Shown: positions 28,254 to 38,113, counted from the first letter of the stretch. The stretch: 55,874 bases of DNA from Rubripirellula sp. (GCA_012270065.1 JAAXJB010000082.1:13405-69278), one strand, 5' to 3'. Translations and numbers: made by a program. The notes: generated by a model not told the origin, from the letters alone.

Positions 28254-29686
28254 TGCTTGTTATCCTCACGCAGCAGGGTGCGCATTCCATTCATCAAAAC
28301 GGCTTCACAACTTTTGTCTACTTTTGATGCTCGAGCGCTTGTCTCGTAACCACCTTGGCTATAGCCAATTTCTGTTCCGATGTATCCGGGCCCGTAATCG
28401 CCATAAGCTGCCATTGCGACGTTCAAATCAGGTCGCATCGCCTTGGCCGCCAACTGGTATTCAACGAATAACTCACCCGGCATGTGCAGGATTCTTGTGT
28501 TCCCTAACCGCAAACAACCGAGGTCGATTTGATCACCGCTCTCACAACGATTCAGCCATGCAAGTTCATCGGCACTTCCCCAGTAGTCGTTTGGTTTCCA
28601 CTGGGTAAGTTTTTCTTCCAGCTCGTTACGTTTAAGATGTTTTGCTGGTGGCAGAGAAACAGCAGCCACAGTCCATCCGACATCTGAGGCCCGCAGTGGT
28701 GTTTTTTCTGACGCATCTGTTGCCCGCTTCATGCCATCCGCTACACGACGGGCCAGAATTAAGCGGTTTTCCTTTTTGCCGTCATTGTATTTTCCAGCAC
28801 CAATATTGCCGCCCGCCCCGTTGAAATGCAGGTGAAGTACATCCGGGACATCCTGGCCTCGGAGAAAACGTGCGATGCCGGGGAAATCCGGACTGGGTAC
28901 ACCCGTTCGGTAGTAGCTTTGTGGATGGCATGCGTAATAGGTCATTACAGTGAGCAATTGATCGGCATTCCAGAATGAAATGGCACTTAATTCGGGGTCG
29001 ATCACGCCTTCTGGAGCGGCTCTCAATTTTGGATCCCGACAGGTTGTGTACCGCGTTGCGGCTACCTTCCCGTCCTCTCCCAGGATTCGTCGGTTCGATG
29101 CAACTTTTTCAACCTTTGCTGATCCATAACCTACATGAGTGACCGGTTGGCGAGTTTTCATGGCTCGGGAGATCGCGTTCTGGAGCCGGGAAATCACTTC
29201 ACGGGCAAACGTGCCTTCGTGCAAGCCGACATCCGTCACACCCACCTGATGCAGCAGTCGTTCCGCAGAAAAATCACTCCTGGGCGCATCATGTTGATGC
29301 AGAGTATGAACGGCAACACGCTCGCGTGTTGTGCCTGCTGCCTTCGCGATGCCGTCGCGGAACGCATCATGAGAGGCATTGCCTATTCCGATCCAGTCGA
29401 CGGCGCACAGAACGATTGGTTGTTCATCAGTGATGATGACAATTCCGCGGCAGCGAAGGCCCAGTTCTTCGAGACGGATGACCCGGTCATAGGCCATCAT
29501 TGATCCCACGGGTGGGGTGGCATCGACATCGAATAAGGCAATTTCCACTTCGTGCGTATCTTCGGCCCGACAATTTGTGGCAGCCTCTCCGCCAAAGCCA
29601 GTTAATCCGACCAGAATCACAAGCAATGAATGACAATACTGGGCTGACCGTGAACGGCCACGTGTGGGGGTGATTTGATGGTTCAT
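28250..29686 (-). CDS. Exported neutral-ceramidase-like hydrolase
   Basis: About 478 aa with a signal peptide (residues 1-42, hydrophobic part [14 protein letters not shown]). The mature part begins [17 protein letters not shown], then [13 protein letters not shown] and [11 protein letters not shown], a set seen in neutral/alkaline ceramidase N-terminal-like proteins of planctomycetes. The His-rich segment HTLHQHDAP and [10 protein letters not shown] are candidate zinc ligands. The short C-terminal ceramidase domain of true ceramidases does not appear to be present. Actual ceramide hydrolysis is not shown; the pairing with a haem-domain dehydrogenase suggests an exported degradation pathway. 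Confidence 0.82.
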   Translation of the reverse strand: MNHQITPTRGRSRSAQYCHSLLVILVGLTGFGGEAATNCRAEDTHEVEIALFDVDATPPVGSMMAYDRVIRLEELGLRCRGIVIITDEQPIVLCAVDWIGIGNASHDAFRDGIAKAAGTTRERVAVHTLHQHDAPRSDFSAERLLHQVGVTDVGLHEGTFAREVISRLQNAISRAMKTRQPVTHVGYGSAKVEKVASNRRILGEDGKVAATRYTTCRDPKLRAAPEGVIDPELSAISFWNADQLLTVMTYYACHPQSYYRTGVPSPDFPGIARFLRGQDVPDVLHLHFNGAGGNIGAGKYNDGKKENRLILARRVADGMKRATDASEKTPLRASDVGWTVAAVSLPPAKHLKRNELEEKLTQWKPNDYWGSADELAWLNRCESGDQIDLGCLRLGNTRILHMPGELFVEYQLAAKAMRPDLNVAMAAYGDYGPGYIGTEIGYSQGGYETSARASKVDKSCEAVLMNGMRTLLREDNKQ

Positions 29687-29998
29687 GAGGCGTGGGTTCC
29701 TGATGAATTCGAATGTCCGAAGTTACCATCGATTGGTGATTCGGCTACTTGGCAGGATTGGGTGGGATGCGTTGTTGGGGGCAATGCAATAGCCGGCAGC
29801 GGCGAACGCGATTCAGCGGCATTTCATTTACCCGCTCGCAGCTTCGCTGCATCACAACTGCGTGTTGGCGTTAATTGTACTGCCTAATTTGAAGACCGTC
29901 ACAATTTTGTACGGCTTGCTACTCTTTGCCCGTTGATTTTCACATCGTTGCAGGTCGAGATGTGTTTCGGTGCGTAGCGACTCGGTACCACGTTGTGG
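29687..29998. other. Spacer, no gene seen
   Basis: About 310 bp between the ends of the C-N hydrolase gene and the start of the hydrolase/dehydrogenase pair, both on the minus strand. It must hold the promoter of that pair. No repeat or gene is seen. Confidence 0.4.
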
Positions 29999-31381
29999 TC
30001 ACGGTTGCGGCGTTATCCGGGGGCGGTGGGGGGCGATCTGGGCACGAAAGTCCCCGAGGCTGTGCCAGTACATCGGCGACCCCAGATCAACCTCAGCAAC
30101 TGCAAGGGTGCCCCATTCCTTTGCCGTTGCCAAACTGCGCCCGTCGTGTCCAAAGATTGAAGATGTCATCCATTGCCGACTGTGGTCGGTGTAAGTGCTG
30201 CTGACAACGTACGTATGATTTTCGCAGGCACGCGCCGCTGCCAGAAGTGGATTGCATCCCCAGACTGGCCACGCAATGACTTCGGCACCGCGATTCGACA
30301 GTTCTCGGGCTACCTCCGGGAAAAAACCGTCGTAGCAGATCATCATGCCAACTTTGCCAAAGCGGGTCTGGAACACCGGGTAAGAATCACCTGGTGTGAT
30401 CCCGCCTTCGATCTCTCCCCTTGGCAGAGTAACTTTTCGATACTTGCCGATCAGATTACCGTCTGGCCCGATCAGGACAGCAACGTTGTAGATAAGATGC
30501 TCATCGCGTTCGATCAAGCCAGCCACAATGTGCAAGTTGTGCTGTTTTGCAAGTTTGCCGAAGTATTCGGTAGACGGACCAGGAATCGGTTCCGCTGCTT
30601 CCGCGTAGGTTCCCTGAGTGCTGTAATAAGTCAATGTCTCCGGCAGCACAATCAACTCGACATTCTGATTGGCGGCCTCGGCGATCAATGATTCAAACTG
30701 TTTGCATTTTTCATGGCGTGACTTACCTGCTCGTGGTTGGAAATGGGCAGCAGCCAACTTGATTCGCCGTGGCTTCGGTGGTTTCACTGCGGTGATGGTG
30801 GGATTCTCCCAGCGAACCAATGCTTGAGGATTTCCCCATCGAAAGTGCAATTCGATTTTTGCCTGAGTTGCCTTGGGGGGCACAACGTAGATTCCCGAGA
30901 TGATATCGTGGTCATCAAGCCGCGCGGTGACGGCCGGAAATTCTGGCTCAGCACGTGGACGTTCGCCAGCGCGATACGAGCTGAAAGTAGGTTGGGATCG
31001 TTGGACTGGGCGACCGTCCTGATCGCACCACAGAATGCGTGCAATGGCTGCACGTCTTTTCAAGTCCAGATTTCTGGTTTGACGCTCTACTTTGAATGAC
31101 ACGTGGGTCCCAGGTTCAACCGTTTGGTAACTGGTCCAGTACCCGGCCAGGCCCTTTCGGTGATCAGATGAGATTTCGAGGACTATGGGATTGGTTGTAG
31201 TTGCAGCAATGAGGCGATGTTCAGGGGTGATTTCGTCGCGTGCCGATTCGAATTTCCAAACTACGGGTGATTTTGCATAGGTGACCGTCAGGCTGGCAAT
31301 CCAAGCAGACAAAAACATCATCGTGAAACAGAATCGGATGCCGGATTTTCGATAGCTACGGCTCATTATCACGTTCGTCAT
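29999..31381 (-). CDS. Exported carbon-nitrogen hydrolase (nitrilase superfamily)
   Basis: About 460 aa. The signal peptide is [20 protein letters not shown]. An N-terminal beta-sandwich (about 35-205) precedes the nitrilase fold. The Glu-Lys-Cys triad is visible: E in [11 protein letters not shown] (about 247), K in [12 protein letters not shown] (about 316) and C in [17 protein letters not shown] (about 349). Family members hydrolyse amides or nitriles, or transfer acyl groups; the substrate here is unknown. An exported version with an extra beta domain is typical of planctomycetes. The ATG at 31381 has GAGAG upstream. Confidence 0.9.
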   Translation of the reverse strand: MTNVIMSRSYRKSGIRFCFTMMFLSAWIASLTVTYAKSPVVWKFESARDEITPEHRLIAATTTNPIVLEISSDHRKGLAGYWTSYQTVEPGTHVSFKVERQTRNLDLKRRAAIARILWCDQDGRPVQRSQPTFSSYRAGERPRAEPEFPAVTARLDDHDIISGIYVVPPKATQAKIELHFRWGNPQALVRWENPTITAVKPPKPRRIKLAAAHFQPRAGKSRHEKCKQFESLIAEAANQNVELIVLPETLTYYSTQGTYAEAAEPIPGPSTEYFGKLAKQHNLHIVAGLIERDEHLIYNVAVLIGPDGNLIGKYRKVTLPRGEIEGGITPGDSYPVFQTRFGKVGMMICYDGFFPEVARELSNRGAEVIAWPVWGCNPLLAAARACENHTYVVSSTYTDHSRQWMTSSIFGHDGRSLATAKEWGTLAVAEVDLGSPMYWHSLGDFRAQIAPHRPRITPQP

Positions 31382-31470
31382 CACTGCTCTCGATTCCTGT
31401 GGGTGCTTGCTGTCCGTTTATTCGATGGCATTGTAACGGGAAATGACATTACTGTTGCATGAATGGTGGA

Positions 31471-31986
31471 TCACTTTTTCTGTGAGTTGGTTTGCCACGC
31501 CACGAATAGAAGCAGCAGTGCCGGAAACAGCAGGTAGCGATAAATGACAGGGCCAAAAACCAGTGTGCCATTCAGGAACATGAATCCGATGAACGCAGAA
31601 ACGATCCAATTTACACGTGAAGATGGAACCTGCTTTTTCCTTCGTGCATATTCGATTCTGATGCAGTCCAGTCCCCAGACAACTAGCATCAGGTAGTTGG
31701 CCCAGATTCCATCACCACGGCGGATACCCGTGAACTCCTCCGTCTCGATTGCTGTCTGTTGCCACGCGTTTTCGTGCTGCCATTGGTGCACGTAATGGAA
31801 AGCCAGGAAAACATGTAGGCAAAACAGGAGGTAACCGGAGCACCAAAGCCATGAGCCAATACGGGTTGGGATTTCGCCTGATTTGCCGTGCTGATTTGTG
31901 GCATAAAGAACTCGGCAGAATACAAGCGAAAAAGACAAACGAATGCTCCATTGAATCGCAATATCCGTCAGGTCGATTTCACTCAT
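31471..31986 (-). CDS. Small polytopic membrane protein
   Basis: About 171 aa with four predicted helices (about 11-30, 46-68, 95-112 and 130-165, the last long enough for two). Short charged loops include YARRKKQVPSSRV. No family is recognised. Two tandem ATG codons mark the start. The gene is separated from the C-N hydrolase gene by about 90 bp on the same strand, so co-transcription is possible. Confidence 0.65.
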   Translation of the reverse strand: MSEIDLTDIAIQWSIRLSFSLVFCRVLYATNQHGKSGEIPTRIGSWLWCSGYLLFCLHVFLAFHYVHQWQHENAWQQTAIETEEFTGIRRGDGIWANYLMLVVWGLDCIRIEYARRKKQVPSSRVNWIVSAFIGFMFLNGTLVFGPVIYRYLLFPALLLLFVAWQTNSQKK

Positions 31987-31989
31987 CAT

Positions 31990-32320
31990 GAGTTATTCAT
32001 TGCTGTTCTGGAGGACTGGCAGGGGAGGACTGGCAGGGCGGTGGTTGAAGATTGATGCTTTTTTTGTCAACCTTGGTCATGCAAGGCATGTTTGACGTGG
32101 CGTCTTGCCGGGCCATGTTTTGTAGCGACTACACGATTCGCCTGATTTTTTGCTGTTGAACGTTTTGAATGCCGTCATCGACACATTACTGTTTCTATTT
32201 CCAAAATAGCATGAGACCAGCAACCGTGAGTTGTGATTTACTGGTCAGACGCCTGTGATCCGGCGGGCTAAGGTTGGGGTACCGGTTTGCAGAGTACGGC
32301 TGAATCTGAGGAAACCGCCG
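31990..32320. other. Divergent spacer with a 14-bp duplication
   Basis: About 330 bp between divergent genes; holds the 14-bp tandem duplication at 32010-32037 and an AT-rich centre, no gene. Confidence 0.45.
32010..32037. repeat. Tandem repeat, two perfect 14-bp units
   Basis: GGAGGACTGGCAGG occurs twice back to back, about 25 bp upstream of the membrane-protein start. Confidence 0.9.
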
Positions 32321-32941
32321 ATGCGATTGAATATCAATGATGATGACCAACTCGATGCACCAGATGTTTCTGTCGTGGAATGCAAAATCGATCAACTTGG
32401 TGTTGATGAATTCCTTGTTTTGACATCGGAGCCGGGGTTTTACGTTCAGACATACCAGCTTTCCAAGGGTGTGTTCACTTTGGAATACAGGCAGGGAGCA
32501 CCAGAAGAACATTATTCGGTTGAACCCACGATGACCAACAGCACGGAGGTGAAGCGTGCTTTTGGGCTTTTTCTACGCGGCTCTGCCGGTTTCGAGAATG
32601 CCTTCGACTGGCAGTCGGTATCCTTCGAAGACGATGTCTCACTCGTGAGTGGGAATGACCCGCTTTCCAGTGAACCGCTGGTCGAGTACCGCGGTATGCT
32701 GATGCCACCTGATTGGCCACAGGAGATTGAGGAAGCACAGAATCTGCGTGAGTATCAGATTCAGGGTCAGGCATGGCACAGAATACCTCGAGTATGCGAG
32801 CAGGATTCAGAAGCAGGCAATCTGTGTCAGGAATGCGGTGTGCGTGTATCAGAATTGCATGTGCCGGGATGCCGTTTGGAAACATGTCCCTGCTGCCGAG
32901 GCGTGTTGGTTGAGTGCGCTTGCGAGATCGAGCCTGATTGA
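32321..32941 (+). CDS. Hypothetical protein with C-terminal Cys-rich zinc-ribbon-like motif
   Basis: About 206 aa from ATG 32321, which has GAGG nine bases upstream (the frame is open back to 32255). The first 150 residues are acidic and beta-rich with VECKIDQLGVDEFLVL, then YVQTYQLSKGVFTLEYRQG. The end (about 167-203) is a cysteine motif: CQECGVRVSELHVPGC, then CPCC and CAC, likely binding zinc. This Cys pattern (CxxCGV...H..GC..E.CP.C....C.C) is one I associate with small uncharacterised bacterial and phage proteins. The function is unknown. Confidence 0.7.
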   Translation: MRLNINDDDQLDAPDVSVVECKIDQLGVDEFLVLTSEPGFYVQTYQLSKGVFTLEYRQGAPEEHYSVEPTMTNSTEVKRAFGLFLRGSAGFENAFDWQSVSFEDDVSLVSGNDPLSSEPLVEYRGMLMPPDWPQEIEEAQNLREYQIQGQAWHRIPRVCEQDSEAGNLCQECGVRVSELHVPGCRLETCPCCRGVLVECACEIEPD

Positions 32942-33025
32942 TGGTCTTGGCGAGAACGACCATCGGTTTTCATGGCAGTTGCCCACGAATTCGGTTGTGC
33001 GTGTCAAACAAAAATGATCTGGTTT

Positions 33026-35965
33026 TTATCTCGGAGCCTGCTGATCCAGCAACGTCTGTATTGCTTCGGACATTTGGTCAACTACCTTCGAGCCTCCGCC
33101 AACGTAAAGTTGCTTTACGACTCCGTCGCTTCCGACGATCACGAGCTGTGGAATCGCCTTCGCTTCGTAACGTGCCGCTGCAACGCCATCGATATCCAGG
33201 GCAACGGAAACATTCAGCTGGTAGCGTTCGAGCACAGGTTGGATTTGTTGCGCTGATTCCTGCAGGTTCACCGATACCAGTTTGACTTGTTCCGGGTCGA
33301 ATTGCTTCACTGCCTTTTCGACCAGTGGCATTGTCTGCATGCATGGAGCACACCATGTTGCCCAGAAGTCAAGCACAACTATTTTGCCTTTCTGTTCCGA
33401 GAGTTTGAATGCTGTGCCGTCCAGCATTTGCAACGCTACTTCGGGAGCCGGTTCTCCAACCAGTGGAGACGCGACGTTGTTGATATTGTCTCCCTGTTCC
33501 ATGGCGGCTGTCACAAGTGGTTCGATGGCTGATTGCAATTTCCAGCGGTTGTAGGCGAGGTCGGTCACCTCAGTCAGAATCTGATTACCGAGGATCAACT
33601 GATCGACAGTTTCAAGTGGAAAGCTGCAGGGGCCGATGATGGAACTTTCCCCGCTGACATGGGGACGGGTCGTCGAGTTTGGGGTGAAGGTCACACGTTT
33701 TCCGTCCCGCAGAAGCACTTGGGCAACGCCGTCGAAAATGGATGTTGCAGGTTGCTTGCCTTCTGGTTGATCCGAGGTATCTGCTTGTGGGCTCGTGTCC
33801 GCGTTCTCGCTGCTTTCTGTAACGGGATGCAGCCAGATGATCTGGGCAATTCGTTCTCTCGGCAATTCAATTTCGGTCAGTTGGACTTCAACCCGCACCC
33901 GACTCGCATCTGCGTTGATGAGTCGGCAACGCAGGAAATCGCCGTTGTGGGAGCAGAGCAGGTGAGTAGGAGGAGCAGTTTTCTGGAGCCGCGGGATCGT
34001 TAGCAGACGCTCACGCTTTGCTGCTTCCAAGTCAGGTGGCGGGGCGTTGGCCACAAATTCAATTGCTTTGATTTCGGCGTGGCTTACGAATCCGTCATCG
34101 GAGTCGATGGTTGAAACATGGACGCCTTGTTCGTCGATCCGGTCGACGCGGCAGGAAATGATATCGCCTGTCCGGATGTGTACCACATGAGCGTCGCGTT
34201 CGGCTTTGGGTGACTTGAGTTCATCGGCGCGTTTGAGGAACAATTCACCAAAGTTCAGGCCTCTTTGCTGTTGCCGCAGACGGAGACGGGCCATTTCCTG
34301 TGCACGCTGTTGTGGATTCTTGGGGTCTGTGTCCGGCTTTTTCCGATAAAGCACGCTTCCCGCCACATCTGGACGCATTTTTGCAGCGTTTTGGCTTCCA
34401 AACGCTTTCCATTGAAAGGCCATGGCAGGCGTCTGCCCGGTCTTGGCATCCGAAGGACTCAGGATACCGGTGAGTTTCAAATCAGCGATTTGTAATTGGC
34501 CTTCAATTTCTCCATCTGCAGCGACGGCGGGGGGCTTGTTTTCGTGTTTGAATACGATGATCGAACGCAAGTGCTCACGTGGGATTTTGGATGCGGCCTG
34601 CCCATTGGTTGATGCAAAAATGCAATGCCTCTGGTCGACCTCAACGATGTTGCCGGACAGCCGAATTCCGTTTTGCAGAAAGATGGCACAGGCAGCAGGA
34701 GGCGGTGGTGCTTTCGGCTTGCGGAAAGTGCTGCAGGTCACACGCGTCCAGTCCACTCGAGCTTTCGGGTTGATTTGTCCAATCACCAAATCCCCGGAAA
34801 GCATGGATTCAATGCTGCCGGCAGCAAATGTACCATCGTCCAAGGCAACCAGCGCATCTGCATCGACAGCAGGATTTGGCAGGTCTCCCAGCCACCTGGC
34901 AACGGAGATGCGTTCAACAGTCAGATTGGTTCCTCGATTGATAATTCGGATTCCACGCTGATGCGTTTGGCTTTCACTCGTATCGGTCGAGGTTGGTGCC
35001 GGATTTCCATCTTGATTGTTTTTCGGCATCTTCAGTGAGGTAAGCAGTTTGCCGTCTTTGCGCATGACGTGCATTTGTCCGAGGACTTGATCCAGGTAGA
35101 ACGTCAGTCTCAAATCACGCCGTAGAGTCAGGTCTGCGATCTGTGACAAGGTCGCTGCTTGATCGGACTCCCGGACGGCGACAAGTTTTTGCCCGGCCGT
35201 TTCCAATCGCCATCCATCGATTGGCAGGTCCTCCGTGGCGGTGACGTCAGAGCCAAGCGACAGAGTGAAGTCTGCTTGATCCTTCCACGAGAGTGTGATT
35301 TCGATTACTGCCCGAAGTGGAACGCCAAGGTCGCCATTGAGAACAGCGCCCCGTTGTTGCGTGGCAAGAAAATTGCCAGATTCCTGCCATCCATTTGTTT
35401 CCAGATTTGCCTTGTTCCAGGGTGCAAGGCCGTTGAATCGCGTGAATAACAGTGTTTCGTTTTCTTGTACCCGATAAAGGCGTGTGATCGAGTCCGCGGG
35501 CACGATCAACTCACCACAGGTATCCGTTGAAATGGTCAGCAAACCGTCGATCCATGAAATGATGTTTCCATACACGATGTCACGGTTGGTAAACTCAATG
35601 GCGAATTCATCGGAGTCGGTGTTGAGCTCCGTGTTCCTGATGCGGGGAAACTTGATGCTTTCGATTGCTTCTGATCGAAATTGAAAAGGCGTCACGAAGC
35701 CATTTGCCAGCCACTGCAAAACATCGGGGTTGGAACTTGATCGCAATTGGCCGGGGACCTGGCTGCCGTCGATCAGGGCAAGAACGCCTGCACGCGGGGT
35801 ATTTGTATCCACCAGGTTTTCTGGCTTTGGGGAGTCTGGGGCATCGCTTTGCTGAGCCATGAGGAACGCGGCATCGGCGCTCGCCAAGACGAAAGCGATG
35901 CTCAAGATGGTCATGCAACGAGCGAAATGTCCGTGCTTTGTAATCGAAAACAAGTTAACGCTCAT
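33026..35965 (-). CDS. Exported 979-aa protein: repeated beta modules, LamG-like domain, C-terminal thioredoxin domain
   Basis: About 979 aa from ATG 35965, which overlaps the upstream stop by 11 nt. The signal peptide is CMTILSIAFVLASADAAF. About seven short beta modules recur at residues near 62, 118, 373, 427, 590, 667 and 748; examples are LDDGTFAAGSIESMLSGDLV and LQNGIRLSGNIVEVDQRHC. Between modules 2 and 3 lies a concanavalin/LamG-like segment (LSLGSDVTATEDLPIDGW). The C-terminus (about 835-976) is a TlpA-type thioredoxin fold with FWATWCAPCMQ (about 871) and a cis-Pro loop (KAIPQLVIV). The intact CxxC predicts periplasmic thiol redox work. It is the last gene of the operon. Confidence 0.88.
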   Translation of the reverse strand: MSVNLFSITKHGHFARCMTILSIAFVLASADAAFLMAQQSDAPDSPKPENLVDTNTPRAGVLALIDGSQVPGQLRSSSNPDVLQWLANGFVTPFQFRSEAIESIKFPRIRNTELNTDSDEFAIEFTNRDIVYGNIISWIDGLLTISTDTCGELIVPADSITRLYRVQENETLLFTRFNGLAPWNKANLETNGWQESGNFLATQQRGAVLNGDLGVPLRAVIEITLSWKDQADFTLSLGSDVTATEDLPIDGWRLETAGQKLVAVRESDQAATLSQIADLTLRRDLRLTFYLDQVLGQMHVMRKDGKLLTSLKMPKNNQDGNPAPTSTDTSESQTHQRGIRIINRGTNLTVERISVARWLGDLPNPAVDADALVALDDGTFAAGSIESMLSGDLVIGQINPKARVDWTRVTCSTFRKPKAPPPPAACAIFLQNGIRLSGNIVEVDQRHCIFASTNGQAASKIPREHLRSIIVFKHENKPPAVAADGEIEGQLQIADLKLTGILSPSDAKTGQTPAMAFQWKAFGSQNAAKMRPDVAGSVLYRKKPDTDPKNPQQRAQEMARLRLRQQQRGLNFGELFLKRADELKSPKAERDAHVVHIRTGDIISCRVDRIDEQGVHVSTIDSDDGFVSHAEIKAIEFVANAPPPDLEAAKRERLLTIPRLQKTAPPTHLLCSHNGDFLRCRLINADASRVRVEVQLTEIELPRERIAQIIWLHPVTESSENADTSPQADTSDQPEGKQPATSIFDGVAQVLLRDGKRVTFTPNSTTRPHVSGESSIIGPCSFPLETVDQLILGNQILTEVTDLAYNRWKLQSAIEPLVTAAMEQGDNINNVASPLVGEPAPEVALQMLDGTAFKLSEQKGKIVVLDFWATWCAPCMQTMPLVEKAVKQFDPEQVKLVSVNLQESAQQIQPVLERYQLNVSVALDIDGVAAARYEAKAIPQLVIVGSDGVVKQLYVGGGSKVVDQMSEAIQTLLDQQAPR

Positions 35966-37010
35966 AAATGGGCAGGAAGCGGTAGTTGACTGCCAGGGCC
36001 AATAATGACAATGAGGTGGAAACATGAGGACCATGTGTTCCGCTGAAACTTCCATCCTCGGCTTGTGTTTTCTTCAGCCTGCGAACAAGGTTCTTGTTCC
36101 AGGTGGTCCAGGCTGTGATGTCTGCTTGAAAAAAAGCTTGAGCCTGATAATAGCTCTGGTATTCGATTCCGCCGTGTCCCGGGCTTCCCCCCTGAATCTT
36201 ATCCTTCAGGTAACCAAGCGTTGTCTTGTATTGGGGAATGTCCTTGCGGCGGGCCACCGAAAATACGAGGTTCGCAATTGCAATTCGTGCCATCGATTCG
36301 TTGAAACCACCAACACCACCTGAGTAGGCCACTTGACCCGAGGGTGCCGTCATCTTGATGAAATATGAAATGGCACGGTCAATTGCTTCATCGGGTACTT
36401 CAATGCCAGCATTTCGTGCAGCAAGCATTCCCATCAGTACTGCACCGGCCACCGAGGTGTCTGCATCGCTGCCACTGGGGTTGTAACGCCATGCGCCGAA
36501 TGTATTTGACTTCTGGGCAGTGATTGCTGATCGGACTGCCAATTCAAGAGACTGGCCAATGGACCGGTTTGGCGCGTTTGGTACACCATCCCACAAGTTA
36601 CGATCATCGACAGCGCCATAAGCTTCAGCCAGTCCCAGGCAGGCGAAACCATGGTGGTACATTGATCCACCGAAGTACCCGGTGGTTTTGTCCTGACTGC
36701 TGATGATGTATTTGATCGCTCTGCGGATGTTGCCGGAGTACATTCCGAAATTTGGATCTTCCCCAGAAGCCATAAAACACATGACCGCCATGCCGGCTAC
36801 GCCCGCGCCCTGTTGTTGTGATTGCCAGCTTCCATCACTTGCCTGCGTGCGACTGAGAAAGCTGAGGCCACGGTCATACATGTCCCTGACATCTCGTGGA
36901 ACGGGGTCCCCACTGCGAACCTCAAGCGACTGGCCATGCAGGACGCTACACCAGACAAGGGTCAACGTGACCAGCGAGCAGCATTTCAAGTGCATTCGAT
37001 ACATTGACAT
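35955..37010 (-). CDS. Exported squalene-cyclase/prenyltransferase-like repeat protein
   Basis: About 351 aa. The ATG 37010 overlaps the upstream stop as TAATG. The signal peptide is CCSLVTLTLVWCSVLHGQ. The mature protein is an alpha/alpha barrel of repeats: RGLSFLSRTQASDGSWQSQ, then FGGSMYHHGFACLGLAEAYG, then GAWRYNPSGSDADTSVAGA, then KTQAEDGSFSGTHGPHVSTS. The DADTS and QASDGSW motifs resemble the QW repeats of terpene cyclases, but export and the lack of a clear DXDD motif suggest a structural or binding role, as in many planctomycete copies next to BatA-type genes. Confidence 0.88.
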   Translation of the reverse strand: MSMYRMHLKCCSLVTLTLVWCSVLHGQSLEVRSGDPVPRDVRDMYDRGLSFLSRTQASDGSWQSQQQGAGVAGMAVMCFMASGEDPNFGMYSGNIRRAIKYIISSQDKTTGYFGGSMYHHGFACLGLAEAYGAVDDRNLWDGVPNAPNRSIGQSLELAVRSAITAQKSNTFGAWRYNPSGSDADTSVAGAVLMGMLAARNAGIEVPDEAIDRAISYFIKMTAPSGQVAYSGGVGGFNESMARIAIANLVFSVARRKDIPQYKTTLGYLKDKIQGGSPGHGGIEYQSYYQAQAFFQADITAWTTWNKNLVRRLKKTQAEDGSFSGTHGPHVSTSLSLLALAVNYRFLPIYER

Positions 37011-37558
37011 TAGCGTTTGCGCATCCCAGCGAGATTGATGAATTGTAGGACAACCGGCCATTCCTCTTCACTGAAGAGCGGTTTCAGTTCCGCTTCTATT
37101 TCCTTGAACTTTGGTAATACAATGAAAAGCATTGGTTCGTTGTAATCATGTGGTTCCAGTGGTTCCGTGTGTTTTAATACGGTTTCAATGAAACCTTCAC
37201 GCTGATTGATGGTCAGAGGTAAACGTGAATCAAGCGACGCTACCGTTGCGCGAACCATGTTTCGGTAAAGCTTGTGTTTTCGTTTTTGCGACAGAGCTTC
37301 CATTTTTTCGAAGTCATCTGGCGCGAGAAGGTTCGCTTTCGTTTTCTGATACAGGGATCCTTCTTCATGCAGACCCGCCTGATAGCGATCCATCAGTGGT
37401 AGGGCAGCGGTTCGCATTTTTGGAAATTGGGCCGAAAAAACGTCCTGCGGTATGCTGCCAAACTTCCAGCGGCTTTTCATCTCTTCAAAGGCTGCGAAGA
37501 ACCGTTGGATGTCGATTTCGCCAGCCAGCATCAGTTGTGACTTCTGTTCAGGAGTCAA
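37010..37558 (-). CDS. C-terminal part of a broken 'LTPEQ' family protein
   Basis: About 182 aa read from a TTG at 37558. It begins LTPEQKSQLMLAGEIDIQRF, a helical motif seen in exported planctomycete proteins of this operon type, followed by LPLMDRYQAGLHEEGS and charged helices. It is in the same frame as the 76-aa segment upstream: only a TAA at 37571-37573 and four sense codons separate them. No Shine-Dalgarno precedes the TTG. Read together, the two make a 263-codon gene with a signal peptide; as it stands, this part has no signal peptide. It is therefore probably a fragment of a nonsense-broken gene, or reached by readthrough or reinitiation. Confidence 0.65.
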   Translation of the reverse strand: MTPEQKSQLMLAGEIDIQRFFAAFEEMKSRWKFGSIPQDVFSAQFPKMRTAALPLMDRYQAGLHEEGSLYQKTKANLLAPDDFEKMEALSQKRKHKLYRNMVRATVASLDSRLPLTINQREGFIETVLKHTEPLEPHDYNEPMLFIVLPKFKEIEAELKPLFSEEEWPVVLQFINLAGMRKR

Positions 37559-37570
37559 TGTTATTGATGA

Positions 37571-37801
37571 TTACGTGATGGAGGTCTTTGCTTCCAACAT
37601 TCGTTTCGCTTTATCACGAGCGGCAGTTGCTGCCATGTTGCGGAAACAGAGTCGATCGAAGTTCTCTGAACTGTAATTGATGACCCTCACGGGTTTTCCT
37701 GCCACTTGTGCTGTTGCAGGTTCAAGCACGAACGAAAACGTGCTGCATGCAATCAACGCAAGGAGCGGCAAAGGAGTCATGGCTGAAAGAAATGGCTGCA
37801 T
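37571..37801 (-). CDS. N-terminal part of a broken 'LTPEQ' family protein
   Basis: A 76-aa frame starting at ATG 37801 with a signal peptide (TPLPLLALIACSTFSFVLEP), then VRVINYSSENFDRLCFRN and a charged helix ending at TAA 37571-37573. The next in-frame codons lead straight into the LTPEQ motif of the downstream 182-aa frame. Too short alone for a stable exported domain, so best taken as the first half of one gene. Confidence 0.6.
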   Translation of the reverse strand: MQPFLSAMTPLPLLALIACSTFSFVLEPATAQVAGKPVRVINYSSENFDRLCFRNMAATAARDKAKRMLEAKTSIT

Positions 37802-37852
37802 GTTCTATCCGGCAGATGGATTGAATGTCTGGTACCGAAGGATTCTTTGCGG

Positions 37853-38113
37853 TTATCGATTGCGAAGCTCGAATTGCTGGTTTTCGCGTTCGTCGTTGAC
37901 TTGCTTTTTGTCCAAACCCGGGGGATTGATGGATGAAAGAAAGTCGTTGGAATTGAAATAGTTGACCCACGGTTGGTTGTAGTTCGGATGTTTCTGCGTT
38001 TTCCAAAGAGCAAGCTGGCGGTCGGTCAGCAGAGACTCCATGTTTTCAGCCGATGGAATTGGGAGCAGGGGCCGGTAGCAAAACGCGAGCGGACGCGTGG
38101 GGATTCGTGACGT
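37853..38113 (-). pseudogene. In-frame continuation of the 215-aa gene after a TAG stop
   Basis: An open stretch of 86 codons follows the TAG at 38114-38116 without a frame change. The first 24 codons (TSRIPTRPLAFCYRPLLPIP and on) lead to MESLLTDRQLALWKTQ, an 'LT..Q..LW' block typical of the C-terminal end of this family. The tail is charged (DERENQQFELRNR). An ATG at 38041 could start a 62-aa product, but no ribosome site is seen. It is probably the detached C-terminus of the upstream gene. Confidence 0.6.
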
